Below are positions 38,679 through 51,775 of a stretch of 64,000 nucleotides of DNA, one piece after another. The notes under the pieces are model-generated. The model ran no database searches and was not told the origin of the DNA. It worked only from the letters and a program-made list of their open reading frames with translations. Position 1 is the first letter of the stretch; each line of letters opens with the position of its first letter. The stretch lies in assembly GCA_947095535.1 (NCBI GenBank), contig OX352773.1, positions 4,960,001-5,024,000 of the forward strand. The letters run 5' to 3'. Made by a program: the position numbers and the translations under genes. This stretch comes from Poecilobothrus nobilitatus. Lineage: Eukaryota > Arthropoda > Insecta > Diptera > Dolichopodidae.

Positions 38679-40170
38679 TGTACCCAAGCCCATAAATTTT
38701 AAATTTTTTTTATTATTTTTTTTTTGTTATGTGCAGTATTAGTTTTTGCTATGAAAAATAAAGAAAATTGTTGTAAACGTTTACGGCTTTTATATAATAG
38801 ATACTACAAAAGATTTATATTTATATTTATCTTATTTTGTTTTAATTCTAACAAATAGAAAATAAAATACATATATACATAAATTCCAACATAATAGGGG
38901 GGTCATACATTTTTTGTAACTTCATGTTTCGTAAATTTACGAAATGTCATTTTGCGTGCAGGCTTGGCTTTTGTAAGATTATTCGTATTTTCGTATTTGA
39001 GGAGTTTATTTCTAAAAACAAACATTTAAGAAATAAAATTTTAAGAAATAACCTAAAACGTTTTGGGCATGAAGAAACTAATTTTCGAATAATTCTAGTT
39101 TTGCAAAAAATATAAGATAAAAAAAAAGTACATAATGTGATATGGTCAAAAAAATAAAATTCTTTTGAAGCGATGTATCGTCGTTGAGAGAATTCTCTTT
39201 TTTTTTTTTAAATAGTTTACAATAAATTTGCCGAAACGGTGAGCTAAGCATTATATAACAAAATAATTTTTAGTTTATTTCAATTAATAAATTAATTTTT
39301 ATTTAAAAAAAATATTTTCTTTAAAATTTCACAAACAGAAAATAACAAAAACAATAATATGAATTAATAACATAAAAAAAATATATATATTTAATGAATA
39401 CATACGTTAATGTCGTTCGTGTCATGGTTTTCACATCTTCGAACTTATTTTTATTGATATAAGTTTTTGGTTTAACTATAAATTAATCTTCTCGGCAAAT
39501 TTTCAAAATCATAGTTTGGTTTAAGAAAACTGCGCTTACAAAGAACAGCACTATATATTGCAGAAAATCCTTTTAAATCCTGGTTACTTTGAAAGCACTT
39601 TAACCTCAGTAATTTTAAAAAATTGAAAGTGTAACGGCCTTGGTAAAAGAATACCAATCGTGTAAAATGACAGTTGAATGAAGGCATACATACTTGAATA
39701 TAATAGGGTACTCTTTTTTCTTAATTATTTGTCGTCTAAATCCAAATATTATCTATTGGCTGGCATGTAAGAGTGGCCACGAACAGAAAAAAAACCACCC
39801 AAATTTAAACTTTTACTTTGTGCCAAAAATAATGAACATCAGGAACATTGAAAAGTTTTTGTTCTGTCCTGTGCAGCTGTCATAAAAAAAAAACGATTAT
39901 AGATGAAGAATAGATGAAATTTTGAATGACATATCAATAGTAAAAATGTATAGGTACTCGTACTCCAAACTTATTGTTCTTTTTAGTCTCCATAATAATT
40001 TTATTTAATTTACTTAGAAAACTTTACTTTTAATTTACTTACCAATTTTCATTTTAATTTACTTACCTAATCTGTTTTTTTGTTCTTAAATTTACTTTTT
40101 GAAATATGTACATATTTACTTTGTGCTTACATATTTACATTTGAAATTTTTTACTTTGAAATATATACAC

Positions 40171-40180
40171 TTTAATCAAT
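40171..40180. repeat. SINE target-site duplication, left copy
   Basis: TTTAATCAAT lies directly beside the A-tail side of the SINE and is repeated exactly at 40379-40388 beside its head. Confidence 0.8.
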
Positions 40181-40378
40181 TTTTTTTTTTTTTTAGTGCA
40201 TTTCTCTGCCACATAAATGTGAACAGGAAATTACACAGCCTTTCCTTTTCAGGCGTGACTATAAATGTCGTAAGGGGAAATAACTCTTACGACGTGTGTG
40301 GAATTCGAACCCACACTCCCTCGGTGTCTATACAGCATATTTTATACTCTCTTACTCACTAGGCCACCGAGGCCAGCA
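40181..40378 (-). mobile_element. tRNA-derived SINE with target-site duplication
   Basis: On the minus strand the element starts at 40378 with a tRNA-like head. The pol III A box TGGCCTAGTGAG is at 40366-40355 and the B box GGTTCGAATTCC at 40311-40300, the latter inside a good T-arm hairpin. A hairpin follows (GTCGTAAG/CTTACGAC at 40293-40286 and 40274-40267), then a unique body ending in a run of As (T-run 40181-40194 on the plus strand). The flanks carry the direct repeat TTTAATCAATT at 40171-40181 and 40379-40389, as expected for LINE-assisted insertion. The head does not fold into a complete cloverleaf with an acceptor stem, so a functional tRNA is unlikely. Confidence 0.85.
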
Positions 40379-40388
40379 TTTAATCAAT
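40379..40388. repeat. SINE target-site duplication, right copy
   Basis: TTTAATCAAT lies directly beside the tRNA-like head of the SINE and matches the left copy at 40171-40180. Confidence 0.8.
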
Positions 40389-41374
40389 TGTACATTAAAT
40401 TTTTTAATATTTAAAAACTTCTTAATATGTTCCGACTTCAGAGTATACAAATCTAGATATTTGAAAAGATCCATTTTGCACAGAATATGGAAGCATTTAC
40501 TCTAAAAGTTTTACTGAAATACGATGTTCTTAAATGAATACTTTCAATATTAATTTAAAAAAAAAAAGAAAACTAAACTGTAATTTATTTTACAATTTTA
40601 AAAAGAAATTGAAATCAATAAACTAAAAGCGAAGATAAAATGCTTTAGCATAGTTAATTAAGCAGTACTGAATATTAAAATTATAAATAGGGTAAAGAAA
40701 GATAATTTGGGTTCAAAGACAAGGAACTTTTACGAATTTTTTTAATATATTGCATCAATTTGATTATGGCAAAAATATCAATTCCATTAAAATCGCATTA
40801 ATAAATTATTTAAAATTATTTTCGTACTTTTGGTTTAAAAAATTTTTAGATGTTAAATAAATACATAGTTAATAAGATTTTAAATAGAATTTTCTTTTGA
40901 GCATCGGTTAATTATGTGGTAAAAAAATTTACATAGAATTGTATTGTATTTAATTTAAATTCATTGTACTTAAATTTTAATGAAATTTATATAAAATTAT
41001 TATTTTAAGTAATTTATAGCACATTTCCAAAAAAATTTTTAAAAAATGTGCATATTAGTTTCACACCGCCTGTACCTATTTCATTTACGAAAATATATTT
41101 TGGTTCTTATTTCATTTTTCTAAATTTCTAAATTTTTAAATTTCATTGTTATACAATTATCGTTACTATAACAGCAAAAGGCTTTGTTAAATGACTATGT
41201 GACCTATGCACAAACAGGTTTGTTGGCTTGTTATTGTATTTATTGATACATTTTTACATAATTTGAAAGATTATTAAATAATTTTATTGCTGTATGCATA
41301 TACATTGTTATTGATACCAAATCTTATCAATGACTCATGAAAATTAGTCCCCAAAAAAATATGCACATTTTATA

Positions 41375-41575
41375 TACATATTCTGGAAAAAGAGTAAAAT
41401 TCTGGTTTTGAATCCCACTCTAAGATCTCTCCTAATTCAGAATCTCACATATACATGGAAGAGAATACCCTAATGTTGAATCCAACTCTCTAAAATCCGT
41501 CCTAATTTAAAAACTGGGATATATATAAAAATTCTGGAAAAAGAATATAATTCTGATTTTGTAAAAATTTATTAA
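41375..41575 (+). repeat. Satellite-like dispersed unit, about two tandem copies
   Basis: The unit of roughly 85-95 bp runs ATTCTGGAAAAAGAGTA, ATTCTGRTTTTGAATCC, then TCTAARATC, CTCCTAATTCAGAATCTC and CATATACATR. The first copy is nearly complete and the second more decayed. Related copies occur near 1245-1320, 38500-38575 (minus orientation), 51585-51640 and 56885-57065. Confidence 0.75.
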
Positions 41576-43479
41576 TCTGGACGATATTTCATTTAGTCTT
41601 AGAGTTTGTTTGGTTCTTATTTCATTGTTATTCCAATCCAATTTCAATAAATATTTGGATGTTATTTTATTTTTGAATTAATTAAAAAAAAAAATATAAC
41701 TTTTTCCATTTTTTTTCGATCTTATTGCATTTTTCACTTTTGGATTATATTTCGTCCGACGCTATTGTGCTGCGTCTTTCCAAAATGTGTCTTTCAAAAA
41801 GTGTCTCTTAATTTTTCACATTTTGTCTTATTATATATGAAATTAAGAAAATTTTCAGATTTTGATGCAAGTCGGAATTTTAAACAGCTTGTACTGTCTT
41901 TTATCCTTTGTATGCGCCTTATTCACCTTTAAAAACCGTTAGTTTATATTTTGCTTTGTTTATTTTATAAAGAATAAAAATACAAATATGTTTAAAAGTT
42001 AATAACTTATTAAATGAACTCAAAAATATACATTATACATATGGATATGGTAATGGAACTATAAAAAATAATTTTAATATAAAAGAGCGCAAACGATAAA
42101 TAGAGTTCAAATTAGTCCAATCATTACTGGTTATGTACAGGCAATCGCGTAGAGAGAGAATTTAAAAAATAAAATCCAAATTTTGGCAATTTAGTATGAA
42201 AAAATGGAATTCTTCAATTTAAATTTGAAGGATCTTATTGTTCTGCAGTAGAAAGTAATAAATATGATATTATTTTTATAAAATTTGGAATATTTTCTAT
42301 TAACAGTAAAAATCATTTTAAAAAATTTAATCATTTGCATGCTCAAAATTGAGTTTTAAAAAAACTCTACTGAAACTGAAAAATACACACCCACTTCGAT
42401 TAAAGTGCTTAAGCGCACTAAACTAAAAAATAAAAAATCTAAGTCATATTTTTAATTTTTATATGAACTGAATAAAAACAAAAGAAAAAGAATGCTAGAA
42501 AATAGAAAAATATTATTTTACGAACATTATTATCGGGTGTACTTCGTTCAAACTTCGATTAAAACTTTCTACAAGATTGCCTAGTATATAACCAGCAGTG
42601 GTTCAATTTATATTCAAAGTTTCAAACCCAACTCTAACAGAAAAGTTAATGTCTCTCAACATCATCCTACATTTTCACTATAACTTAAGACTTATTACAC
42701 AAATTATTAAAAAATAAATATGGCTTCAGGCTTCAAAAAACTTATGTACATATTATGTCAAAAAATTAAAAAAAAATTGTTTACCATCTAATACATCAAT
42801 TTCACATATCTGTTGCATTGTGCTGTATCATTAACACTTAAATCAGTTTCTATGAAAAATTTTCTTATAACACGTTTGAATCTTATTATAACCATAAAAT
42901 AGGTATATACATAGAGTATTCACGTGGAAGAAAAAAGTTAGACAGTGTTTTTAATTTCGTAAAATCAACTTGATCGTATTTTAGTTTTTCTTTTTCTTTT
43001 GTTTGTATGGTAATCGATGTATGTACATCTGTTATGTTTCTTCATATAACTTTTTCGACTTCTTAAAAAGATACGATTCTACCTCGATCTTTTATCAGTC
43101 AATTTTAGTTGTTTTCATAACCCAACCATAGGTACAAAAATTATTATTGTAAAAGCATAAAATATGAAAAAATTTGTATATATATTTTCATTCCCTCTAA
43201 ATCTAAAAAATATACTTTTTTCTTGTTCTTTGCCTTGTTTCTTTAAAATGTTTTATTATTATAATTAAAAAATGGTTTATCAGCTGTTATTTCTAGCAAC
43301 GAAAAAACTTTGGATAAAGCTTGATCACAAGTAATTGCCCGTTTAAGTTAAAAAACGTAACGTGACTTAAATTTTTTCCATTTGAGTAAAAGTATTTAAC
43401 TTGACTTAAGTTTTGATATTTAAAAATATAAAAATGAAATATATTCAATGGTACAATAAATTTGCCATTATGTTTGTGA

Positions 43480-44000
43480 CACCTTAAAGGAGTCGAGCTA
43501 GATATAGTGTCAAAGGTATGGATCGGCTCAGAATCGAATTCCGAGTCGATTAAGCCATGTACGTCCGTCCGCCCGCACGATAACTCAAAAAATAAAGGAG
43601 CTAGGAGGCTGAATTTTATTTTACGTCACTTTTGCAAAATTGTTAGTTTTGCTATTTAAATCCAGCATTTTCGGCCACCGGGTTTGAGTAGCTGCCATAC
43701 AACTTCTTTCTTTATATGGAAATAACTGAGTGTCTATCTAGGCGTCTGAAATCTTGCAAATGATGATCAAGTTTTATAGCAGCAACTTTTGTAAAATTTA
43801 GTTGTGCTGGTGCAATAGATTCGGGTAGCCCTCATACTACTGCACAATTTACATAAATATATCTCGGTAGTTAACATCGGTACTAAAACATCTGAAATTT
43901 TTAAAAAATGATCAAGTTTTATAGAAACAGGATATATTATGTTCCCAGATATCCCAGAGTTGACACAGTCTACTCTACTGCACTCTTCCTCTTTTTTACT
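43480..44000 (+). repeat. Fly-type interspersed repeat with GTCCGTCCG motif
   Basis: The block includes GATTAAGCCATGTACGTCCG, CACGATAACTCAAAAA and GTAGCTGCCATACAACT. A segment ending in TGATCAAGTTTTATAG occurs twice, at about 43745-43780 and 43888-43924, about 145 bp apart. From memory, such strings are common in fly intergenic DNA. The short frames at 43767-44009 and 43908-44144 lie within it and are not genes. Partial relatives appear near 7430-7600 and 34060-34270. Confidence 0.6.
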
Positions 44001-45722
44001 ATAGAGCACATTATTTTTACAGAAAAAAACATTTTCATGAAAATGATATACATATCTGATATCTTTTTTGATGACGATATAATAGGTAATCCAACTTATC
44101 AGATTAAAGCTTACATACTCCTAGAAGTCATTAATTCAAAATGAAATTACAGAAACTTCAAAAGCAAATGTACCCAATACTATAGAGAAACATGAAAAGA
44201 AAGAACACTAAATCGTGAATAACGGTACGAAACAACAAAGGGAAAATTAAAAAGGTCTAAAAAACTAAAATCATGCCATAATAAACGATTAAAAATATAA
44301 TAAATGCGGTGACTGTGTAAACGATGGAAATCGTCAACACAATTTTAACGACTAGCAAAATTTAGGTTCAAATGATGAACGTGAGCATTTATTGCTTCAA
44401 TAATAGATACTTCTTCTACAAGTACCCCGCAAATCTGTAAATCAAGAAAATAGAAATTTAATATTGATAAATGGACAAAGCATACATGTTTATTTTAAGA
44501 GATGTTTAAGTGAAGTTAAGAGTTTAAATAAAGGTAACAAAACTCGTTGGAAAAAAAAAATAGTTTTACCAATAGCAACTTGATTGATGCAGATCAACGT
44601 AATAAAAAAGAACCTCCAAATAAATTTTCAATTGGAAACTTTCTGGAGTGCGTGCACACATTTTATTATTTCCATCATATCAAAAGCCATTATACTCGGC
44701 AAACCAATGACAATGATACATAAAATGTACAGACTGTATAAAAAGTCCATTTATTACAATGAATTTAATGAACTAAAACTTGCTTGCTTGCATCAAGAAG
44801 ATACTTGTTTAAGAAATTGAAGAATTTCGTAACGAACGTTAAAATTTCGCAGATTTGGTTAATGAGCAAAAACGATTTGATAATCAGCTCGTGAAAATCT
44901 AACAAGCTGCTGCCTTAGTTTTGATTTGCAACAGTGCTTACCGACACCATTGTCATTATCTGTAGCTTTTTATAAAAGAAAACAGTTATGGATGTTTAAT
45001 CTTACTGTCTTTAACAGCGGTTCAGAAATGGCAAAATTTTATGACGGCATAGAGCTTTTCTGGTCGTGAAGCTAATTAAATCCTATTATGTGAAATTACA
45101 ATAAAGATTAAAACAAAATTATATAAAGATTAAAACAAAATTTTAATGACTAAAATAAAATATTTTGTAAGAATTATTAATATTAACAGTTATTTAATTT
45201 TTTTATGTGAATTGCTTTTTTACGTTTTTTTTTATTACATATTTTTAAATTTTTTTTTTTTTTTTCCATTTTAATTACTTTATATGAATTGTTAATTTAC
45301 TATTCCACTTTTTTATATAAATTTAAAAATTCTTTCTTGTAATAAAATATAGTTTTTATAAAATAATCAATTGCTTTTACATACATATACATATATTACA
45401 CAGCACACCACTTAAACCATAATTTCGCGACAATTTACTTAAGTCTTAACTTCAAAACTACTATTTCTACTCCTTTTCTTAATACATATTTGTACAAAAC
45501 TAATACTAAATTTCCATAAAAATGCTGGAAAACTAAAAATGACTTAAATACTTTGGCTTGAAGTCATACATATATATTCATACATTTCTTTTTACTTTTT
45601 AATTTTTAAATTTTTAAAAAAGAAAAAAAAATGAAAAACAAATTGTAATGTATGTATCTAAAAAAGACTGTATAGAGCCTTATCATGAGAGTAATGTCTT
45701 TAGGCATTATTGAAATATATCA

Positions 45723-45744
45723 ATAAATAAATAAATAAATAAAT
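45723..45744. repeat. (AAAT)n microsatellite
   Basis: Five consecutive AAAT/TAAA tetramers lie in intergenic DNA. Confidence 0.85.
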
Positions 45745-47049
45745 TCATAGCATCATATTATGTAGGTATATAACAGTATTAAATTATGTATGTACATACA
45801 TATATTTTTCAAAATTTCTTTCTTAATTCTTTCAAACTTTTTATAGAAATTGAAAAGTTAGTTAAATGAAAGGTTAAAAATCGAAATAGATATTAAATAT
45901 TGATTTAGAGAACACACACACCAAATATTGAATCAATAGAATCAAAAAATAAAATTCCATATTAATTTTACCTCCTACAGTACAGAAAGGTAACTCATGA
46001 CGTTCAATTAATTTTTCCAAATGTTTTCCCAGCTGTCATAATATTTTCTTTTTAAGGTGGTTAAGAAAAGGGTGGCTACAGGGTGGTTAAGAAAAATATT
46101 TATCATTTTTTTACTAAATTTTAAAAAAATGGAGACAATTACGAAGAAAACCATGCACATTTGTCGCGAGCAATAAAAATATATAAGTATGTATATATAT
46201 TTTAAAATTAAAACGAACAAAAGTGCATCAAAATATGTATGAGCATTAAAATTTGCTTTGAACAGTTTTTTAAAACTTGTAAAATTTAATTTTTTTTCAC
46301 TAATATTAATATGTAATTTGGAAAAATAAAATAACCCATTTATGAACTTTATAAAAAATTTTAATTGTTCAAGTTTATAACATTTTTTAACACAAGTTTA
46401 TTTCATTTGTAAATTAGAATTGACAATGGAAAGACACGAACTTTTTACAAAATTAAAATAAATATTTAGTCATGGTCAATTATCAATATTCCAGTAACGA
46501 GGACAGCCTATATGAAAACTATTATTAGGTCACATTTACATACTACAATTCGACGAATAATTCGGGAAAGGATAAATTTTCATTTCGACAATTTTAAATG
46601 AAAACTATTATTAAAGTAAAATTGGACACTTGAACTTAAACAACTGACAACAACTTTGCTTCGACGTCAACGGAACAATTGCTAACTTATGTACATTTTT
46701 TGAAATGGAGAACATGCCATGGAATTTTAGATATGCATAGTATTTCCTGTATGCATGGTCTACAAAGTGTGTGGACAAGTAATACATATCACATATCTCT
46801 CTATGCTTATTTCTCTTATTCGTTTATAAGATTACTGTTATAGTTCGGTCATATTAATAAGATATTTATAATGATAATGGTACTGTTTATAATTATAACA
46901 CATTATACATATACACAATTATACACATTATACATACTAACTTACATACTTTTAATAAAATTTTTAGTCAAAGTCTCAACGTTTGCGTTTAATATTATAT
47001 AATACTGTCGACGAGGTGAAGAATATTAATTCAATTATAAATAAATTAT

Positions 47050-49450
47050 TAAAACAAAAAAGCGAAAAGAACGCCTCATGCCGAAAACTACATTTATGGG
47101 GAGTATAGAATATTTCAATCTCGGTGACAATTTTCTTCATTATTTAAAAAGATTTTTTAACAGAACACTGTTAAAAATAAACAAAATTACCGAAGAGGAA
47201 GATAATACATGAATAGTTTTTAATTGATTTTGGTGGTCCTGTCTTATACGAAATTATGGTCAAATTATGTGCACCTGAAGTGAAAAATTAAAAATATGGA
47301 AAATTAATAAAGCAATTAAAGCAGCATTTTGAACCGAAAAGAAACCTCAGCGCATAAAGGTATAAATTTTTGTCTCGGAAACAACTTGCAGAAGAATCAC
47401 TTAATGATTATGTTTTGGACACTCCAGATTTTGTAATGGATTAATAATATGGGTATTCATTTATTAAATTAGAAATAAATGAACCGAGCAACCGACAAAG
47501 GAAAATTTGAAAATTTTGATGAAAAGATTCAAGAAGTTGGTTTGATGAAAAGGTTCATTTAGAGAAGAAATGAGGTTAACTGAAAAAAAAAATAAGCATC
47601 CATTATCAGTGTATGCATTTAACTTATCAAATCAACCGGTTTCTGAAAAAAAACACATTTCTAATAAAAATTTTAGTAATAATAGTATACATAACTAAGG
47701 AAAATGTTAACAATTTAAGGATATTACTATCACAAAATCAGATTTAGCGTTTTTAACGTCAATGTATATTTATAATCAAAAAGATATAAATAATATATCA
47801 TCCTTATATAAAAAATTTTATAAATAATTGAATTGAAAATTTCTTCCGGAGCGTGTGAAACCGTGATAAATAAATTAATGGTAATAAAGTTAATGTAATT
47901 GGTGTTGCTAAAGTTTAAGCGCCGGATATATATGTTTTAATTTCAGAAAAGATTTTATTTCACTTTTCAGTAGATCTTGATTAGATGTTGTATTTCTTGT
48001 AATTGATAAGCATCTATTGTACGTAACAATTTAAAACAACTTAGCAAAAATCCTAATTTATCAGATTGAGTTTAGAAAATTAAAGATAATTTTAATGACC
48101 GATATTTGGTTAACACCATTAAAAATTTGAAAGCACAAATTATAATTAAAGAAATTTATCCACTTCCAAGATTTGACGATATATTCTTTCGATTATCTGG
48201 TTGTAATTTTTTTTTTTTTATTATCGATTTAAAGTGAGTAAGTAAGTGCACCATTACAATTAGAAGTAGATTTGAAGTTGTCAAGAATATTTGACTGTTA
48301 ATACACATAAGGATTTATTTAAATTCCAAAGATTAGTGTTTGGTTTGAAATCAGCACCAGGAATTTTTCAGTTCACAATGAATCAAACATTGTTGGGACC
48401 GGATTTAGCGAAATGTAATTTGGACGATATTTTGGTTGATGGTAGAACATTTGAGGAATGTTAAAAGAATTTGGTATTATGTAAATTAAAAGTTCAATCG
48501 GGATAAAATCAAATTTTTTGTATTAAAAATAGGATATTGAGGTAACCAAATTTTAGGTGATGGTATAGTTCCTTACTCTAAAAAGTTTGATGAGCTAGGC
48601 TACAAAATTTATCGCAATTACGTTATTTTCTTGGTCTAATTAATTACTATTCGCCAAGAACTCCAAAACTTTGTGGGGAAAATATATATTAAATTTCATT
48701 CGCATGATGAAAAGGCGCTTTTACAAAAAATTTGATTTTACAAAATTTGATCTTATTCTAATTATGATCCTAAAAAAGAAATATTTCTCTATTGGGATAC
48801 CAGTCCATATGGAGTTGCTAGAATATTATGCCACATAATTTATAGTATTGATCTTCCTGTTTTATTTACATCGTGTATATTAAATAAAAAACGAAATTAG
48901 TTACAACTACATAGAGAGGTATTGGCAATCGTGTATTCGGTAAAAAAATTTCATAAATATTGCTATGACCGAAAATTTAAAACTTTTAGTGATCGATCAG
49001 CTACTGATTTAAGAAGATTACCGTAAGATTTTTAATGATAATAAAAAGAAAGGCTGCTCCTGTACAGCTTTGAGGCTGCTCCTGTCCTGTTTCGTCGATG
49101 GTATATTTTTTTGAGTACATATGATTATACTTTTGAGTATAAGAAGGCGTATAAACTTACATGCCGATGGTGAGCCAAGACTTCCATTAGCGCGTAAAAC
49201 ATAAATTTCTTAAACTTTGTTAAAAATGGTTTGTCTATTATTAATTTCTTATTAATCTCTCTTATTAATTTCTTAAGGAATGTGTTTGCTAAACTCTAGT
49301 TTCTGAAATGGCCTACTATTTCAGTCAAATGAATATTTAATGATTTGTAAATGAAATCATCAGGCTATCAACTAAACTCGAATGGGTTAGCAGAACGGAA
49401 GGTGCAAACTTCCAAGGATAAATTTAGGAAGTTTTTTATTGTTATTATTA
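47050..49450 (+). mobile_element. Decayed Ty3/gypsy-like retrotransposon
   Basis: Translated in pieces, the plus strand shows retroelement domains in Ty3/gypsy order, broken by many stops and frameshifts. A gag-like segment (about 47080-47430) includes YFNLGDNF and later KQLAEES in a different frame. A reverse-transcriptase segment (about 48125-48680) includes IYPLPRFDDIFFRLSG and the catalytic Asp-Asp at 48423-48428 in the setting NLDDILVDG. RNase-H-like pieces occupy about 48770-49190. A short piece of integrase (49360-49440) reads NGLAERKVQTSK. Protease and most of integrase are deleted or unrecognisable, no env-like region was seen, and no terminal repeats could be paired. It cannot encode a working element. 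Confidence 0.8.
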
Positions 49451-51584
49451 CGCGATATAAAATAGTACCAATATAAACAAAGTTCAACAATTTTTTATTT
49501 AAATATCGTAGCACAACAATAATAACTAACACTATTTGGGTATTTACACCGTATTTTATTCGCTCTTACCTCGTAAATCTAAATATAAAAACATAGGATT
49601 ACTTTAAAAATTATTGAGAGTAAAAAATAAAGAAGGTATACATAAATATCATGTTAGACTTATGATACATGTCCAAATTTGTAATTGTACTGAGGTTGCA
49701 ACTCTGGAACTTTTAATTTTGGTTAGATTCAAAAAGTTAAATAACATGCTAAAAGAGTTACCGTGCTCAAAATAGAATTAAAACTTCCACAGTTTGATCA
49801 TTAATTTATTTACAAGTTTTGGTAATACGTACCACAAGTTTAACATGATATGGGTAGTAATTACAATTTTGTAATTGTTAATTGTAAATTTGGTGAAATA
49901 ATAGCCAAGGATTTTAATAACTTATTTATAGGTAATTTGTATGTATGTATGTAAAAAAAATAATCAGGAATTTATAGTTTTGTTACAAAATCAGAATTTT
50001 AATTTAGTTTAGCACAGGTTTGGAGGTGACAGTGATCACTGTTTTAATTGCTTAACAAATCAATAAAAAAAAAATTTATTATAAATATTTATTATTTTAA
50101 TGCACATTTATTTATTCGTTATATAATTTTTTTATTTGCACAAAAATTATTTTCAAATTAAATATTTGGTGATATTAATTTTATTATTTTACATGTGTGA
50201 TTAATACATTTAATTCTAAATATTTATTATATGTATAATGCTCAAAGTATTTTTTTGATGCACATTTTTTTTTATGCTCAGTTTAATTAAATCTCTTAAA
50301 ATTATTCAAATAATATTCTATTTTTTTACCAATATTATCAAAATGTTTTTTGAACCTATCGTTTCTGATGCGGCCCACGAAATATATTAAATTAAAACGT
50401 GGTTAAGGTTCTAGTTATGATGTAAATCGTACAGGCTTTTTTAAATACTGCATAGGACACTGCAATTACATAACCTTATGATTGATTAATTTTGTAATGA
50501 CAGTGCCAACATATGATTTTTAGTCATATATTAAAAAAAAATTTTATTGTTAGTTTTAGTGTAGGAGTAATTAATAGTTAAAAGAAAAATAAAATTCAGA
50601 ACGAAAAAAATTTGTTTCTTTTTCACTTCCAGACTTGAACTTACACTCTCATGTAGCAATCTAGTTTCAATTAATTATTTTTTTTTATTTTTGTCAATTT
50701 TAAAAATTTTTAATTTATATTCTGTGTTACTTTATTCTTAAACAAAGAATTTACATTTAAAGTTAACAAAAATATCAAATGTGAAATAGTAAATACAGAC
50801 ATAAAAATAAAATTGATGATTTTAAAAAACGCTTTATTATTACTATGTCTAGACCTTATTACAAATTAACTACTATGACAAAATTTTTAAAAATTAATGA
50901 CTTCTAAAATGAATATTCTATTATATTTTTTATTTCAAGATTCAGATGCGAACCCATTTATTGAACGTAAATTAAAATAAATTATTTAATGCACCATCGA
51001 TTTTAAAAAAATATATTATAATTATATTTATAAGATGAAAAATGGGAAATTATTTTTGTTGAAATACATAAATAAATTCTCGATTTTTTTTTTTTAATTA
51101 AAAGATGAATTTATTTTTTTAACAGTTATAATTTCTTAATATAAAAATACAGGTTGGTTACGAATGCTCGTTTATTAAATCTTGTTTCTTTATAATTAAA
51201 TTTAGATGGCCTAAATCATAAAACAAACATTTTGTAGCCTATTTCACAATCCCGATGCTAATAATCTATAAACTATGTAAAGAAATCTCCCAAAGAAAAT
51301 ACGAAAATAATTTTAAAAAAAATTGAACTAATTAACTAATTTTAATTAATTTAAGTATTTACTATGCTACAATTTAGTACATATCATTAATTTCTTCTGG
51401 AGAAAATCCTGAAGGAAAAATTCTGAAATTTTGATTAAAATTATTTTCCCATATATTTTTTTTTCACAATTTACCTACATATATATTTTTTTTTATACAG
51501 TGAAGACTGGCATCTCCAAACCCCTCGCTATGATTGTATAACTCAGATTTTGTAAACAATTATAAAATATATTATATTCATATG

Positions 51585-51640
51585 CATTATACATGTTCTG
51601 GAAAAAGCGTATAATCCTAATTTTGTAACCTATTATTGAA
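51585..51640 (+). repeat. Satellite-like dispersed unit, fragment
   Basis: CATGTTCTGGAAAAAGCGTA followed by TAATCCTAATTTTGTAACC matches half of the unit at 41375-41575. Confidence 0.5.
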
Positions 51641-51649
51641 AATGTTTTT

Positions 51650-51775
51650 ATTATATTATAAATTTCATATTGAAATTTTGTTTATATATTATATTATAAA
51701 CTATGAAATTCATTTCAAATATGAAATTTATAAATTTATATATTATAAATTTCGTATTTGAAATATATATTATTT
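51650..51775. repeat. Cluster of A/T palindromes
   Basis: The string ATAAATTTCATATT with variants of TTTGAAAT recurs four times in direct and inverted orientation, so the stretch can fold on itself. It is of mobile or slippage origin. Confidence 0.5.

Noticed and set aside
40295..40378. Functional tRNA gene
   Set aside because: A and B boxes and a T-arm are present, but no complete cloverleaf with acceptor stem forms. The A-tail and target-site duplications show it is a SINE head.
44584..44820. 78-codon plus-strand frame with less A/T-biased codons
   Set aside because: No domain could be recognised and the neighbouring frames are closed. It may be part of an unidentified decayed element, but nothing supports a gene.
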